64,000 bases of DNA from Afifellaceae bacterium (GTDB taxonomy: Bacteria > Pseudomonadota > Alphaproteobacteria > Rhizobiales > Afifellaceae), in NCBI GenBank assembly GCA_028281235.1, contig JANQKG010000036.1, forward strand, positions 171,726 to 235,725, read 5' to 3'. Within the stretch, counting starts at the first letter, position 1, and the number at the start of each line of letters is the position of its first letter. The position numbers were made by a program, and so were the translations under genes. Positions 11,564 through 23,489 of the stretch are shown in pieces. The notes beneath the pieces are model-generated. The model saw nothing but the letters and a program-made list of their open reading frames with translations, had not been told where the DNA came from and made no database searches.

Positions 11564-11752
11564 ATGGCCGATAAAAAAGTGACCGTGGAGCAGATCGGCA
11601 GCCCGATCCGTCGGCGCGCCGACCAGCGCCAGACCTTGATCGGGCTGGGGCTGAACAAGATGCACCGCCGCGCCACGCTGCCGGACAATCCGGCAACGCG
11701 CGGCATGATCGCCAAGGTCGAGCACCTCGTTCGCGTCGTCGACGAGGGCTGA
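11564..11752 (+). CDS. rpmD: 50S ribosomal protein L30
   Basis: L30 is a small 50S protein. 62 residues with the signature [20 protein letters not shown]. It begins 10 bp after a palindromic repeat; the sequence CTAGGAGTAACCCATG supplies the ribosome binding site at the repeat border. Confidence 0.97.
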   Translation: MADKKVTVEQIGSPIRRRADQRQTLIGLGLNKMHRRATLPDNPATRGMIAKVEHLVRVVDEG

Positions 11753-11783
11753 CAAGCGAGATCGGGAAACGGGACATAAGCCC

Positions 11784-12278
11784 ATGGAATTGAATACACT
11801 TTCCGACAATCCGGGAGCCGGCAAGCGGCGCAAGCGGGTGGGGCGGGGCATCGGCTCCGGCACCGGCAAGACCGCCGGCCGCGGCATGAAGGGTCAGAAG
11901 TCCCGCTCCGGCGTTCGCATCAAGGGCTTTGAGGGCGGCCAGATGCCGCTTCACCGGCGCATGCCCAAGCGCGGCTTCAACAACATCTTCCGCAAGGATT
12001 TCGTTGAAGTCGGGCTCGATCGTGTGGCCCAGGCCATCGACGCGGGCAAGCTTGATGCCGCGCAGCCGATCGACGCCGATGCGCTGAAGGCCGCAGGAAT
12101 TATTCGCCGCGTCAAGGACGGCGTCCGCCTTCTCGGCGGCGCCGAGCCCAAGGCCAAGCTCACCTTCAACGTAGCCGGCGCCTCGCGGCCGGCCATCGCC
12201 GCTGTGGAAAAGGCGGGGGGAAGCGTTACGGTCGCCCAGGTGGCCGAGCCGGCCGAGCCGGCAGACGCCGGAGGCTAA
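11784..12278 (+). CDS. rplO: 50S ribosomal protein L15
   Basis: L15 is a late-assembly 50S protein. 164 residues; the glycine-rich N-terminus [18 protein letters not shown] and the [17 protein letters not shown] block are clear. Slightly longer than E. coli L15 through a C-terminal Ala/Glu/Pro tail. Followed 33 bp later by secY. Confidence 0.98.
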   Translation: MELNTLSDNPGAGKRRKRVGRGIGSGTGKTAGRGMKGQKSRSGVRIKGFEGGQMPLHRRMPKRGFNNIFRKDFVEVGLDRVAQAIDAGKLDAAQPIDADALKAAGIIRRVKDGVRLLGGAEPKAKLTFNVAGASRPAIAAVEKAGGSVTVAQVAEPAEPADAGG

Positions 12279-12311
12279 ACCGGAGGGCCATAGGGGCCCA
12301 TTGGAGCGATC

Positions 12312-13646
12312 ATGGCTTCAGCAGCCGAACAGCTTGCCGCCAACCTCAACTTCTCTGCCTTCTCCAAGGCTGAGGAGCTCAAGAAGCGCATCTGGTTCAC
12401 CCTCGGCGCGCTGCTTGTTTACCGGCTTGGAACCTACATCCCGCTGCCGGGCATCAATATCGAAGCGCTGACCCAAGCCTTCCAGCAGCAATCCCAGGGC
12501 ATCCTGGGCATGTTCAACATGTTTGCCGGCGGCGCCGTTGAGCGCATGGCGATCTTCGCGCTCGGCATCATGCCCTACATCTCCGCCGCCATTATTCTGC
12601 AGCTGATGACGGCGGTCGTGCCCACGCTGGAGCAGCTCAAGAAGGAGGGCGAGCAGGGGCGCAAGGTCATCAACCAGTACACGCGCTACCTCACCGTCGT
12701 GCTTGCGGCGTTCCAGTCTTATGGCATTGCCGTCGGACTTGAAGGCTCCTCAGCCGGCATCGTCTCCGATCCGGGATGGTTCTTCCGCTTCACCGCGGTC
12801 ATCACGCTGACCGGCGGCACGGTCTTCCTGATGTGGCTGGGCGAGCAGATCACCGCACGCGGCATCGGCAACGGCATCTCGCTGATCATCTTCGCCGGCA
12901 TCGTCGCCAATATCCCGAGCGCCATTGCCGGAACGCTGGAGCTTGGCCGCCAAGGCGCCATCTCCACCGCCGTCATCCTCGGCATCGTTGCGCTGGCGAT
13001 CGCCGTCATCATGGCCATCGTGTTCGTGGAGCGGGCCCAGCGCCGGCTGCTGATCCAGTACCCGAAGCGTCAGATCGGCAATCGCATGTTCCAGGGCGAT
13101 TCCTCGCATCTGCCCTTGAAGCTCAACACAGCCGGCGTCATCCCGCCGATCTTCGCCTCTTCGCTCCTGCTTCTGCCGATTACCGTCGCGCAGTTCTCCG
13201 CGGGGCAGGGGCCGGAATGGCTGACCGCCGTCACTGCTCTCTTGGGCCGCGGCCAGCCGCTCTATCTGTTCATCTACGCGGCGCTGATTGTGTTCTTCGC
13301 CTTCTTCTATACGGCGATCGTCTTCAACCCGAAGGACACTGCCGACCAGCTGAAGAAGCATGGCGGCTTCATACCGGGAATCCGCCCGGGCCAGCGCACC
13401 GCCGATTACATCGATCACGTGCTCACCCGCATCACGACCGTCGGCGCCGCCTATCTGGTCCTTGTCTGTCTGTTGCCGGAGATGCTGATCTCGCAGGTCG
13501 GCATTCCCTTCTATTTCGGCGGGACATCGCTGCTCATCGTGGTCAACGTGACCATGGATACCGTTCAGCAGGTCCAGGGCCACCTGCTCGCGCATCAGTA
13601 CGAGGGCCTGGTGAAGAAGTCCAAGCTGAAGGGCCGACGACGATGA
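12312..13646 (+). CDS. secY: Preprotein translocase subunit SecY
   Basis: SecY is the channel of the Sec translocon in the inner membrane. 444 residues with ten predicted membrane segments; the first begins at [21 protein letters not shown]. The [20 protein letters not shown] block lies in the middle. It ends the spc cluster and overlaps adk by ATGA, so the two are probably translationally coupled. No rpmJ follows it here. Confidence 0.98.
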   Translation: MASAAEQLAANLNFSAFSKAEELKKRIWFTLGALLVYRLGTYIPLPGINIEALTQAFQQQSQGILGMFNMFAGGAVERMAIFALGIMPYISAAIILQLMTAVVPTLEQLKKEGEQGRKVINQYTRYLTVVLAAFQSYGIAVGLEGSSAGIVSDPGWFFRFTAVITLTGGTVFLMWLGEQITARGIGNGISLIIFAGIVANIPSAIAGTLELGRQGAISTAVILGIVALAIAVIMAIVFVERAQRRLLIQYPKRQIGNRMFQGDSSHLPLKLNTAGVIPPIFASSLLLLPITVAQFSAGQGPEWLTAVTALLGRGQPLYLFIYAALIVFFAFFYTAIVFNPKDTADQLKKHGGFIPGIRPGQRTADYIDHVLTRITTVGAAYLVLVCLLPEMLISQVGIPFYFGGTSLLIVVNVTMDTVQQVQGHLLAHQYEGLVKKSKLKGRRR

Positions 13647-14227
13647 GGCTGATCCTGCTGGGCCCGCCGGGGGCGGGAAAGGGCACGCAGGCGACGCGAC
13701 TGGTTGAGAAGTACGGGATCGTGCAGCTTTCCACCGGCGACATGTTGCGAGCCGCCATCGCCGCGGGAACGCCTGTCGGCCAGAAGGCGAAGGACATCAT
13801 GGCGCGCGGCGAATTGGTGCCCGACGACGTGGTGGTCGGCATCATCTCCGACCGGCTCGACGAGCCCGACGCCAAGAACGGCTTTGTCCTGGACGGTTTT
13901 CCCCGCACAGTGGGGCAGGCGGAGGCGCTGGCTCATCTTCTGGAGCAAAAGGACCTGAAGCTCGACGGCGTCATTGAACTCAAGGTCGATGAGGGCGCGC
14001 TTTTGAAGCGGATTGAGGGGCGCTTCGCCGAGATGCAGGCGCGTGGCGAGGCTGTCCGCGACGACGACAACCCTGAGGCGTTCAAAATCCGACTGACCGC
14101 CTACCGCAAGCAGACGGCGCCGCTGGTGGAATATTACACCGGCAAGCGGCAACTCATGAGCGTCGACGGCATGGCGCCGATCGATGAGGTGAGTGGCAAT
14201 ATCGACGCTGTTTTGGACGGAAAATAA
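13643..14227 (+). CDS. adk: Adenylate kinase
   Basis: Catalyses ATP + AMP = 2 ADP in the cytosol. 194 residues with P-loop [10 protein letters not shown] at residues 7-16 and the FVLDGFPRT block near residue 80. The length shows the short-lid form, and no zinc-binding cysteines are visible. The ATG overlaps the secY stop; a much longer open frame upstream lies across secY and is not used. The spc-adk-alpha order without map is common in alphaproteobacteria. Confidence 0.97.
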   Translation: MRLILLGPPGAGKGTQATRLVEKYGIVQLSTGDMLRAAIAAGTPVGQKAKDIMARGELVPDDVVVGIISDRLDEPDAKNGFVLDGFPRTVGQAEALAHLLEQKDLKLDGVIELKVDEGALLKRIEGRFAEMQARGEAVRDDDNPEAFKIRLTAYRKQTAPLVEYYTGKRQLMSVDGMAPIDEVSGNIDAVLDGK

Positions 14228-14245
14228 GCCGCGCTGCGGCGTTTT
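14228..14245 (+). terminator. Possible weak terminator after adk
   Basis: A short GCCGC/GCGGC hairpin with a 3-nt loop directly after the adk stop is followed by GTTTT. The stem is only 5 bp, so this is weak. The 190-bp gap that follows up to rpsM contains a TTGACG at 14253-14258 but no convincing -10 at the proper distance. Confidence 0.25.
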
Positions 14246-14418
14246 GGGGCGGTTGACGGCCTGCCTGTGAGACATTAAGTAGCGGCACCTATCCTGACGA
14301 GTTTGGAGCGGTGCCGGAACCTGAATAGGGCGTTCCGGGACCGGACTTTTGCGTTCCCGGCTGGGTAGCGGGTGGCAAAGGGCGTCGCGGGCTGCGGCGT
14401 GGCAGAGGAGTATCGGAC

Positions 14419-14787
14419 TTGGCACGCATTGCAGGCGTCAACATCCCGACAAACAAGCGCGTGGTGATCGCGCTGCAGTACATTCACGGGATTGGCTCAT
14501 CCAAGGCGCGGGAGATCGTCGGGAAGGTGAATGTTCCCGAGAGCCGGCGGGTGAACGAACTCTCCGATTCGGAGGTCATACAGATCCGTGAGGCGATTGA
14601 TCGCGATTACCTCGTGGAAGGCGACCTCCGCCGCGAGGTTTCCATGAACGTGAAGCGGCTGATGGACCTCGGCTGCTATCGCGGGCTTCGCCATCGGCGC
14701 GGCCTGCCGGTGCGCGGTCAGCGCACCCACACCAACGCACGCACCCGCAAGGGCCCTGCGAAGCCGATTGCCGGCAAGAAGAAATAG
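14419..14787 (+). CDS. rpsM: 30S ribosomal protein S13
   Basis: S13 contacts the P-site tRNA and the 50S subunit from the 30S head. 122 residues, [14 protein letters not shown] at the start and [20 protein letters not shown] near the end. The start codon is TTG at 14419, supported by GAGGAG at 14405-14410 and by the exact family N-terminus. First gene of the alpha cluster, after a 190-bp gap that may hold its own promoter. Confidence 0.97.
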   Translation: MARIAGVNIPTNKRVVIALQYIHGIGSSKAREIVGKVNVPESRRVNELSDSEVIQIREAIDRDYLVEGDLRREVSMNVKRLMDLGCYRGLRHRRGLPVRGQRTHTNARTRKGPAKPIAGKKK

Positions 14788-14814
14788 GCCTGAACGGGGA
14801 CATAAGACAAAGCC

Positions 14815-15204
14815 ATGGCCAAGGACACTGCGCGCCTGCGTCGGCGCGAACGCAAGAACATCACCTCGGGCATCGCCCACGTGAATTCCAGCTTCAACAA
14901 TACGATGATCACCATCACCGACGTTCAGGGCAATGCGATCGCCTGGTCGTCATCGGGGGCGATGGGCTTCAAGGGATCGCGCAAGTCGACGCCCTATGCT
15001 GCGCAGATGGCGGCCGAGACGGTGGCACGCAAGGCGCAGGATCACGGCATGCGCACGCTTGAGGTGGAGGTCTCCGGCCCGGGCTCGGGCCGCGAATCGG
15101 CGCTGCGCGCTCTGCAGGCGGCCGGCTTCACGATCACCACGATCCGTGACGTGACGCCGATCCCGCACAATGGCTGCCGGCCGCCCAAGCGCCGGCGCGT
15201 TTAG
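14815..15204 (+). CDS. rpsK: 30S ribosomal protein S11
   Basis: S11 is a platform protein near the E site and mRNA exit. 129 residues, with [18 protein letters not shown] and the C-terminal [17 protein letters not shown]. It lies between rpsM and rpoA; rpsD, present here in enterobacteria, is absent, as expected for alphaproteobacteria. Confidence 0.98.
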   Translation: MAKDTARLRRRERKNITSGIAHVNSSFNNTMITITDVQGNAIAWSSSGAMGFKGSRKSTPYAAQMAAETVARKAQDHGMRTLEVEVSGPGSGRESALRALQAAGFTITTIRDVTPIPHNGCRPPKRRRV

Positions 15205-15240
15205 TTCGTAGACACAGGGCCGCCGCCCGCGCGCGGCGCC

Positions 15241-15264
15241 CGCGCTGCTTTCAAGCAGCGCGCA
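15241..15264 (+). promoter_or_regulatory. Perfect hairpin in the rpoA leader
   Basis: A perfect palindrome CGCGCTGCTT/AAGCAGCGCG sits 17 bp before the rpoA start and directly upstream of its GAGAGGCAGG ribosome binding site. There is no U-tract, so it is not an intrinsic terminator. It may tune rpoA translation or be an RNase site; this is inference from structure only. Confidence 0.4.
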
Positions 15265-15280
15265 TCTCTTGAGAGGCAGG

Positions 15281-16300
15281 ATGGTTATCCAGAAGAACTG
15301 GCAGGACCTCATCAAACCAAACAAGCTGGACGTGAAGCCCGGCGCCGACCGCCAGCGCGTCGCCACCATGGTGGCGGAGCCGCTGGAGCGCGGCTTCGGA
15401 TTGACGCTGGGCAATGCGCTGCGCCGCGTGCTTCTGTCGTCGCTGCAGGGTGCGGCGGTCACCAGCGCGCAGATCGACGGCGTGCTGCACGAATTCTCCT
15501 CCATCGCCGGCGTGCGCGAGGACGTGACCGACATCGTCCTCAACATCAAGGAAATCGCCGTCAAGATGCAGGGCGAGGGCCCGAAGCGCATGACATTGCG
15601 CAAGCAGGGTCCGGGCGCCGTCTCCGCCGCCGACATCCAGACCGTCGGCGACATTGAGATCCTCAACCCCGATCTGGTGATCTGCACGCTCGACGAAGGC
15701 GCGGACATCCGCATGGAGCTGACCGTCGACACCGGCAAGGGCTATGTTGCCGCCGAGCGCAATCGCCCGGAAGACGCACCGATCGGTCTGATCCCGCTCG
15801 ACAGCCTTTATTCGCCGGTGAAGAAGGTCTCCTATCGCGTTGAGAACACGCGTGAAGGCCAGGTGCTTGACTACGACAAGCTGACCCTGACCGTTGAGAC
15901 CGACGGCTCGCTGACACCCGACGATGCGCTGGCTTATGCCGCGCGCATCCTGCAGGACCAGCTCTCCATCTTCGTGTCCTTCGAAGAGCCGAAGAAGGAG
16001 GTCGCCGAGGAGGCCGCACCGGAGCTTGCCTTCAACCCGGCGCTCCTGAAGAAGGTCGACGAGCTGGAGCTCTCTGTGCGCTCCGCCAACTGCCTGAAGA
16101 ACGACAACATCGTCTATATCGGCGATCTCATTCAGAAGACCGAGGCAGAGATGCTGCGCACCCCGAATTTCGGGCGCAAGTCGCTGAACGAGATCAAGGA
16201 GGTGCTCGCCTCCATGGGCCTGCATCTCGGCATGGAAGTGCCGAACTGGCCGCCCGACAATATCGAGGACCTCGCCAAGCGCTTCGAGGATCAGTACTGA
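15281..16300 (+). CDS. rpoA: RNA polymerase alpha subunit
   Basis: Alpha dimerises to nucleate RNA polymerase assembly; its C-terminal domain binds UP elements and activators. The ATG at 15281 ([13 protein letters not shown]) gives 339 residues, the usual length; an ATG at 15269 lies before the GAGAGGCAGG site and is rejected. The NTD holds [19 protein letters not shown] and the CTD holds the helix-hairpin-helix around [15 protein letters not shown]. Followed 30 bp later by rplQ. Confidence 0.98.
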   Translation: MVIQKNWQDLIKPNKLDVKPGADRQRVATMVAEPLERGFGLTLGNALRRVLLSSLQGAAVTSAQIDGVLHEFSSIAGVREDVTDIVLNIKEIAVKMQGEGPKRMTLRKQGPGAVSAADIQTVGDIEILNPDLVICTLDEGADIRMELTVDTGKGYVAAERNRPEDAPIGLIPLDSLYSPVKKVSYRVENTREGQVLDYDKLTLTVETDGSLTPDDALAYAARILQDQLSIFVSFEEPKKEVAEEAAPELAFNPALLKKVDELELSVRSANCLKNDNIVYIGDLIQKTEAEMLRTPNFGRKSLNEIKEVLASMGLHLGMEVPNWPPDNIEDLAKRFEDQY

Positions 16301-16330
16301 GCTGAGGACATCCGGTAAGGAGTAGCGCCT

Positions 16331-16768
16331 ATGCGCCATGGCAAAGCAGGCCGCAAGCTGAATCGCACCGCGAGCCACCGTAAGGCGATGTTCGCCAACA
16401 TGGCCGCGTCGCTGATCGAGCATGAGCAGATCGTCACCACGCTGCCCAAGGCCAAGGAGCTTAAGCCCGTGGTTGAGAAGCTCGTGACGCTTGCCAAGCG
16501 CGGCGATCTGGCGTCGCGGCGGCTGGCGGCCGCGCGTCTGCGCAACGAGGAGATGGCCAAAAAGCTCTTCGAGACGATCGGCCCGCGCTACAAGGAGCGC
16601 AGCGGCGGCTATACGCGCGTGCTGAAGGCCGGCTTCCGCTATGGCGACAATGCGCCGATGGCGGTGATCGAGCTGGTCGACCGCGACATCGACGCCAAGG
16701 GCGCAGGCGACCGCGCGCGTCGCGAGGCGGCGGAAGAGGCCGAGGCGGCAGAGACCGAAGCGGCGTAA
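16331..16768 (+). CDS. rplQ: 50S ribosomal protein L17
   Basis: L17 lies near the exit tunnel. The 145-residue product begins [20 protein letters not shown]. Its last 25 residues are an Ala/Glu-rich tail absent from E. coli L17 but common in this order. It is the last gene of the ribosomal block. Confidence 0.97.
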   Translation: MRHGKAGRKLNRTASHRKAMFANMAASLIEHEQIVTTLPKAKELKPVVEKLVTLAKRGDLASRRLAAARLRNEEMAKKLFETIGPRYKERSGGYTRVLKAGFRYGDNAPMAVIELVDRDIDAKGAGDRARREAAEEAEAAETEAA

Positions 16769-17208
16769 GGCCTTAAGGTCTGAGCCAGGACAAGCTTGCC
16801 GCGTAGCCCGGATGAAGCGGAGCGCAATCCGGGGAACATCGCCGGTCGGAGAAGCCCCATATTCGGCTTGCGCTCCATGCGGGCTATGAAAAGCCTCTCG
16901 TCTGTCATCCCGGTTCGGCCGCAAGGCCGAGACCGGGATCCATGAACACCGGATGGTTCACGAGGGCGCGCGCTCCCATCTTGGTATCCCACCGGAGGCT
17001 ATGGGCCCCGGACAAGCGCTGACGCGCTTTCCGGGGTGACAAATGAGAAGCCGTGCGAGTTCCAACAGCCCCCGGCTCGTAGCAGGCAGAGTGCTCGGCA
17101 ATGTGAGGCCACACTGATGCTGGGGACCGCTCCGCCTTGCTGCCACGCGATTCGGCGACTATCTCGGAGCGTGTTGTGCATTGGGGGCACGCATCTGGAG
17201 AGACCGGC
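16769..17208. repeat. Mosaic intergenic repeat between rplQ and the Deg protease
   Basis: Most of this 440-bp gap is repeat. Module A (GTAGCCCGGATGAAGCG, from 16803) is mirrored by A' (CGCTCCATGCGGGCTA, to 16886). Module B (16898-16950) is a hairpin CCCGGTTCGGCC/GGCCGAGACCGGG; module C (17002-17047) is a hairpin CCGGACAAGCGC/GCGCTTTCCGG. About 50 bp between B and C are unlike the other copies. The last 160 bp before the protease hold nothing I recognise apart from its leader. Confidence 0.8.
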
Positions 17209-18743
<1,535 letters not shown>

Positions 18744-18747
<4 letters not shown>

Positions 18748-20063
18748 CCAACCTCTTTGAGGCGGCAGGCCTTGCCGACAGCGCACCGCGCCCGCTCGCC
18801 GACCGGCTGAGGCCGCAGCGGCTGTCGGAGGTCGCCGGCCAGGATCATCTGCTCGGCGCCGAAGGCACGCTGACGCGCATGTTGAAGACGCGCGGCGTCG
18901 GCTCGCTCATCTTCTGGGGGCCGCCTGGCACCGGCAAAACCACGGTCGCGCGGCTTCTGGCGGAGGAGACCGACCTCCATTTCCAGCAGATATCGGCGAT
19001 CCATTCCGGCGTTGCGGAGCTGAAGCGCATCTTTGAGGAAGCGCGCGCACGCCGCCAGGTCGGCGAGGGCACGCTGCTCTTCGTCGATGAGATCCATCGC
19101 TTCAATCGCGCGCAGCAGGATTCCTTCCTGCCGGTGATGGAGGACGGCACGGTCACACTCGTCGGCGCGACGACGGAGAACCCCTCCTTTGAGCTGAACG
19201 CGGCGCTTCTGTCGCGTGCCACCGTGCTCGTCTTTCAGTCGCTGTCGCACGATGCGCTCGGCGAGCTTCTAGCGCGCGCCGAGGCCGCCGAGGACCGTGC
19301 GCTGCCGCTCGACGAGGAGGCGCGCGCTTCGCTGATCCGCATGGCCGACGGCGATGGACGTGCCGTTCTGTCGCTTGCGGAGGAGGTGTGGCGCGCCGCC
19401 GATGAAAGCGAGGTCTTTGATGCGGAGCGCCTGCAGGCGGTGCTGCAGCGCCGCGCGCCGATCTACGACAAATCACAGGACGGCCACTACAATCTCATCT
19501 CCGCGCTGCACAAATCCGTGCGCGGCTCCGATCCGCAGGCAACGCTCTATTATCTGGCGCGCATGCTCGACGCCGGCGAGGACCCGATGTATCTCGCCCG
19601 CCGCCTCATACGCATGGCCTCAGAGGATATCGGCCTCGCCGACCCGCAGGCGCTCGCCGTTACCAACGCGGCGCGCGACGCCTATCACATGCTGGGCACG
19701 CCGGAAGGCGAGCTGGTGCTGGCGGAAGCGGCCGTCTATCTCGCCGTCGCGCCGAAATCGAACGCCCTCTACAAGGCGTTCGGCGCGGCCAAGCGCGCCG
19801 CCAAGGAGGGCGGCTCCCTGCCGCCGCCCAAGCACATCCTCAACGCGCCGACGCGGCTGATGAAGGCAGAGGGCTATGGCGCCGGCTACGCCTACGACCA
19901 CGACGAGGACGACGCCTTCTCCGGCCAGGATTACTTCCCCGACGGCATGGCGCGGCAGGACTTCTATCAGCCCACCGACCGCGGCCTGGAGAAGCGCATC
20001 GCCGAGCGCATGGCCGAATGGGAGCGGCTGAGGCGCGAGCGCGGAGGTGGGGCGAAGTCATGA
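18744..20063 (+). CDS. rarA: Replication-associated recombination protein A (RarA/MgsA AAA ATPase)
   Basis: AAA+ ATPase of the clamp-loader/RuvB relatives that acts at stalled replication forks. 439 residues; Walker A GPPGTGKTT and Walker B LLFVDEIHRFN are clear, and the C-terminal tetramerisation part contains the YDKSQDGHYNLISALHKS block. The start MTNLFEAAG at 18744 overlaps the protease stop, and the stop overlaps the next gene, so the three genes are likely one transcription unit. Confidence 0.96.
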
Positions 20064-20527
20064 TCTACTTCGCCTACGCCTCCAACATGGACCCCACGCA
20101 GATGCGGGCGCGTTGTCGCGGAGCGCAGGCGCGCGGCATCGGCTATCTGGCCGACCACCGGCTGACCTTTCCGCGCTGGTCGAACATCCGCGAGCACGCG
20201 GTGGCGAGCGTGGAGGTATGCGCCGATACGCATGTGTGGGGCGTGCTCTTCGACATGACGGAAGACGACTGGGCAAACCTGCATCGCCGCGAAGGTTATG
20301 TCGCGCCGGACCACCCGCAGAACGGCTACGATCTGCATGCCGTCGACATCGATATGCGGGGTGAAATCGTGGCCGCCCATACCTATGTCGCCAAGATCAA
20401 TCCGATACGCCCGGACCCCGGCCTGACGTCGGTGCACTACCTCAATCAGATCATCGCCGGTGCCCTGGCGCACAATCTGCCGGACGATTATCTCGCCCGC
20501 CTCCGCGCCGTGCCGACCTTCGACTGA
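20060..20527 (+). CDS. Gamma-glutamylcyclotransferase-like (AIG2/GGCT fold) protein
   Basis: 155 residues starting MIYFAYASNMDPTQM, the YxSN signature of the GGCT fold, with a later conserved GVLFDMTEDDWANL block. Family members release 5-oxoproline from gamma-glutamyl peptides, but many have unknown substrates, so only the fold is assigned. The ATG overlaps the rarA stop. Confidence 0.8.
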   Translation: MIYFAYASNMDPTQMRARCRGAQARGIGYLADHRLTFPRWSNIREHAVASVEVCADTHVWGVLFDMTEDDWANLHRREGYVAPDHPQNGYDLHAVDIDMRGEIVAAHTYVAKINPIRPDPGLTSVHYLNQIIAGALAHNLPDDYLARLRAVPTFD

Positions 20528-20936
20528 TCCTGCGGGCCTTAGCGATAAGCGCTGATCAACCTCCTTTGAGGGGAGGTCGGCAAGTGCAACGGCTTCGCAT
20601 CACGACTGAGATAAGCAGCACCAGAACAGAAGCGGCGTCACGGGCGCCCTTCCTCTCCCCTCCGGGGAGAGGTCGCCGCGCGCCGTCAGGCGGGTGGCGG
20701 GTGAGGGGGGTAAGCCGCTGCGTGGTTCCCCTCACCCGGTTTGTCGCTGCGCTCCAAACCACCCTCTCCCCGGAGGGGAGAGGAAGGGGCCGTGCCGATC
20801 TGGTTCGTGTTCTCGAACCTTCCCTCAACCTTGCTGTTGGGGGAAGGTCAGGCCAAGCCAGAGCATAGGCCTCAGGATGCTGCAAGCCGTTGAGAAGGCG
20901 GTTCCCACATAAAGGTTTGTGCTCTAACGAAGCGCC
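20528..20936. repeat. GC-rich hairpin repeats before crcB
   Basis: The gap contains CCTCCTTTGAGGGGAGG near 20562, CCTCTCCCCTCCGGGGAGAGG near 20652 and its mirrored partner near 20760, and a CCTTCCCTCAAC/GGGGGAAGG hairpin near 20818-20847. These short palindromes are a common intergenic class in proteobacteria. A crcB-type fluoride riboswitch was looked for and not seen. Confidence 0.6.
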
Positions 20937-21317
20937 ATGTATCAACTCGGACTCGTGGCGCTGGGCGGAGCCATCGGCGCGGCCTGCCGCCATCTCCTCA
21001 ACATTGCGGTGCTGCGCCTTTTCGCGCCGGCCTTTCCCTACGCGACGCTCTCCGCCAACGTGCTTGGCGGATTGTTGATGGGTATCGCCGCCGGCTATTT
21101 CGCGCTGCGCTTTGACAGCGGCGGCCAGGGGCTGCGCCTCTTCCTCACGACAGGCATTCTCGGCGGCTTTACGACCTTCTCCGCTTTCTCGCTCGATGCG
21201 CTGGTGCTGTGGGAGCGCGGCGATGCCGCCGCCGCCGCGGCCTACGTGCTTCTCTCCGTGATCCTGTCGATCGCCGCTTTATGGGCTGGCATAACGATCG
21301 TGCGGGTCGTCTCGTGA
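20937..21317 (+). CDS. crcB: Fluoride efflux channel CrcB/Fluc
   Basis: Dual-topology membrane channel that exports fluoride as a homodimer. 126 residues with four predicted membrane helices; the signatures GAACRHLLN (residues about 13-21) and TTGILGGFTTFSAFS (about 70-84) are present. The TGA stop overlaps the GTG of the next gene (GTGA). Confidence 0.95.
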   Translation: MYQLGLVALGGAIGAACRHLLNIAVLRLFAPAFPYATLSANVLGGLLMGIAAGYFALRFDSGGQGLRLFLTTGILGGFTTFSAFSLDALVLWERGDAAAAAAYVLLSVILSIAALWAGITIVRVVS

Positions 21318-22288
21318 GCGGTGTGGAGATGCGGCGCGTCGACCGCGACGAGGCCGGCATCCGGCTCGATCGCTGGTTCAAGCTGCATTATCCGGGGCTC
21401 GGTTTCGGCCATCTGCAAAAGCTCATCCGCTCTGGCCAGGTTCGGGTGGACGGCGCCCGAGTAGCTGCATCGGCGCGGCTCGCGGCCGGGCAGGAGATCC
21501 GCGTCCCGCCGCTGGCCGCCACAGATCAGCGCAAGACGCAATCGCCGGCCGGAGGCGGAAGCAGCGACCGCGAACTGCTTGACGCCGCTCTGCTGCATGA
21601 AGACAAGCAGATCATCGTCTTCAACAAGCCGGCCGGCCTTGCCGTGCAGGGTGGCTCCGGCGTGACACGCCATGTCGACGCGATGCTCGCCGCTTATGCC
21701 GATCGGCAAGGCCGCAAGCCGAGGCTCGTTCATCGGCTGGACCGTGACACGGCCGGCGTCTTGGTGGTGGCACGCACCCGCGCGGCGGCCGCCTTTCTCG
21801 GCGGCGCCTTCAAGGCGCGCGAGACCAAGAAGATCTACTGGGCGCTGGTCGCCGGCATCCCGCGTCGGCAGTCTGGCCGCATCTCGACATATCTGGCGCG
21901 CGACGAGGCGAGCGAGCGCATGCGAGACGCGCGCCACGGCGAGCCGGGCGCCGAGCACGCCGTCACGCATTACGCGCTCGCCGATCAGGCCGGCCAAAAG
22001 GTCGCATGGCTCGTCATGCAGCCGATTACCGGGCGCACGCATCAACTCAGGGCCCACGCCGCCCATCTCGGACATCCCATTCTCGGCGACCCGAAATATT
22101 TCAACATCGAGAACTGGCAGCCGCCCGGCGGTATCCAGAACCGTCTGCATCTTCTCGCCCGCCGCATTGTGATCCCGCATCCCGCCGGCGGCACGCTCGA
22201 CGTTGCCGCGCCGCCGCCGCCGCACATGCAGCAGAGCTTTGCCGTGCTCGGCTTCGACGAGCGTACCGGCGAGGAGGTCGTGCTTTGA
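21314..22288 (+). CDS. rluC: RluC/RluD-family 23S rRNA pseudouridine synthase
   Basis: Converts uridine to pseudouridine in rRNA; the exact site is inferred only from the family. An S4 domain (about residues 20-75, LDRWFKLHYPGLGFGHLQKL) precedes the catalytic domain, where the Asp of HRLDRDTAGVLVVART is the nucleophile and GRTHQLRAHAAHLGHPILGD the second signature. Start is GTG 21314, overlapping crcB; ATG 21329 is an alternative. crcB followed by this gene and later ATP12 is a recurrent alphaproteobacterial neighbourhood. Confidence 0.9.
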   Translation: MSGVEMRRVDRDEAGIRLDRWFKLHYPGLGFGHLQKLIRSGQVRVDGARVAASARLAAGQEIRVPPLAATDQRKTQSPAGGGSSDRELLDAALLHEDKQIIVFNKPAGLAVQGGSGVTRHVDAMLAAYADRQGRKPRLVHRLDRDTAGVLVVARTRAAAAFLGGAFKARETKKIYWALVAGIPRRQSGRISTYLARDEASERMRDARHGEPGAEHAVTHYALADQAGQKVAWLVMQPITGRTHQLRAHAAHLGHPILGDPKYFNIENWQPPGGIQNRLHLLARRIVIPHPAGGTLDVAAPPPPHMQQSFAVLGFDERTGEEVVL

Positions 22289-22571
22289 ATGTTGTGGCCG
22301 ATCATCTGGCTTCGGCGGTATGGCGTCGGTCGACGCTGCGGCGAGCGTCTGCGCTCAACCTCCCCCTTGAGGGGAGGTGGGCTGGCGCTGCTGCTTGTCT
22401 TCTGTCGTCATTGCCGGGCTTGACCCGGCAATCCACGCAGCAGGGGAACGGAGTGGATGCCCGGATCAAGTCCGGGCATGACGACCTGTTTGTGGAACAG
22501 CGTCGTGCGGTACCCTTGAGCTTGCTCGCCTTCCCCACAAGGGGGAGGTGGGGGCGGGGCCACACTGAGCC
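22289..22571. repeat. Intergenic hairpin repeats before the EamA gene
   Basis: Contains CCTCCCCCTTGAGGGGAGG (near 22360), TTGCCGGGCTTGACCCGGCAA (near 22411), GCCCGGATCAAGTCCGGGC (near 22459) and a final CCCCACAAGGGGGAGG (near 22532). The TTGCCGG palindrome recurs near 44586. No gene is seen here. Confidence 0.6.
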
Positions 22572-23489
22572 GTGAAAACAGCGCTCGACATCCGCGCCGT
22601 TGTGATCCTCGTTGTGCTGTGCGGCTCCTGGGGGCTCAATCAGGTCGCCATCAAGGTCGCGCTGTGGGGCATTCCGCCGGCGATTCAGATGGGCACGCGG
22701 TCGCTGATCGCCACGCTGCTCGTCTTTGCCTGGTGCGTTCTCACCCGCAAGGCGCTCTTTCAACGCGACGGTTCGCTATGGCCGGGCCTAGCCGCCGGCC
22801 TCATGTTCGGCCTGGAATTCCTGGCGATTTTTTGGGGGCTGCAATACACCACCGCCGCCCGCGCCGTGATCTTCATCTATATGACGCCCTTTGTCGTAGC
22901 GCTTGGCGGGCATTTCTTCCTCCACGAGCCGCTCGGCTCACGTAAGCTCGTCGGGCTCGCCGCCGCTTTCCTCGGCGTGGTGCTTGCCTTCTTTGACGAG
23001 TTGTCGCTCCCCTCGCGTGCCGCTTTGTTCGGCGACGCATTATGCATCCTCGCAGCGTTTCTGTGGGGCGCCACGACGGTACTGATCAAAGGCTCGGTGC
23101 TGAGCGAAGTGTCGGCTGAAAAGACGCTGCTTTATCAGCTCGCCGTGTCCGCACTGTTCGGCCTCGTGCTCGGCGTGGCGATCGGCGAGCGCGTCGATCT
23201 CGGCTTCGCCATCGCCGTTGCTCCGGCCTTCCTCTATCAGGCGGTTTGGGTGGCGGCGATCACCTATGTCGCGTGGTTTGCGCTGATGCGCGATTATCCT
23301 GCTTCGCTGCTGTCGTCCTTCACCTTCCTCACGCCCTTGTTCGGCGTGGCCTTTGGTGCGGCGATCCTCGGCGACCCGCTGTCGACGCGCCTGATCGCCG
23401 CGTTGGTTCTCGTGGCCGCCGGCATCTATTTGGTGAACCGCGATCCAGCTCGTCGCGCATCACGGGAGGCATCCACCGATGCCGCCTGA
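22572..23489 (+). CDS. EamA/DMT-family transporter
   Basis: 305 residues with ten predicted membrane helices in two EamA repeats, the drug/metabolite transporter fold; the substrate is unknown. Start GTG 22572. In related genomes a HAD hydrolase often stands between the RluC-like gene and ATP12, so this transporter takes that place. Its end overlaps the start of the ATP12 gene by 11 bp. Confidence 0.85.
   Translation: MKTALDIRAVVILVVLCGSWGLNQVAIKVALWGIPPAIQMGTRSLIATLLVFAWCVLTRKALFQRDGSLWPGLAAGLMFGLEFLAIFWGLQYTTAARAVIFIYMTPFVVALGGHFFLHEPLGSRKLVGLAAAFLGVVLAFFDELSLPSRAALFGDALCILAAFLWGATTVLIKGSVLSEVSAEKTLLYQLAVSALFGLVLGVAIGERVDLGFAIAVAPAFLYQAVWVAAITYVAWFALMRDYPASLLSSFTFLTPLFGVAFGAAILGDPLSTRLIAALVLVAAGIYLVNRDPARRASREASTDAA

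Noticed and set aside
12776..13642. An N-terminal extension of adenylate kinase through secY
   Set aside because: It overlaps secY in another frame and the family N-terminus with the P-loop starts at 13643.
14253..14281. Sigma-70 promoter for the alpha operon (TTGACG)
   Set aside because: No acceptable -10 hexamer at 16-18 bp; kept only as a remark in the terminator entry.
15251..16924. A 557-codon minus-strand frame opposite rpoA and rplQ
   Set aside because: It lies fully antisense to two certain genes and runs into an intergenic repeat; no motif is visible.
20800..20936. Fluoride riboswitch before crcB
   Set aside because: The conserved GGCGATGG...TTCGCC core and pseudoknot are not present.
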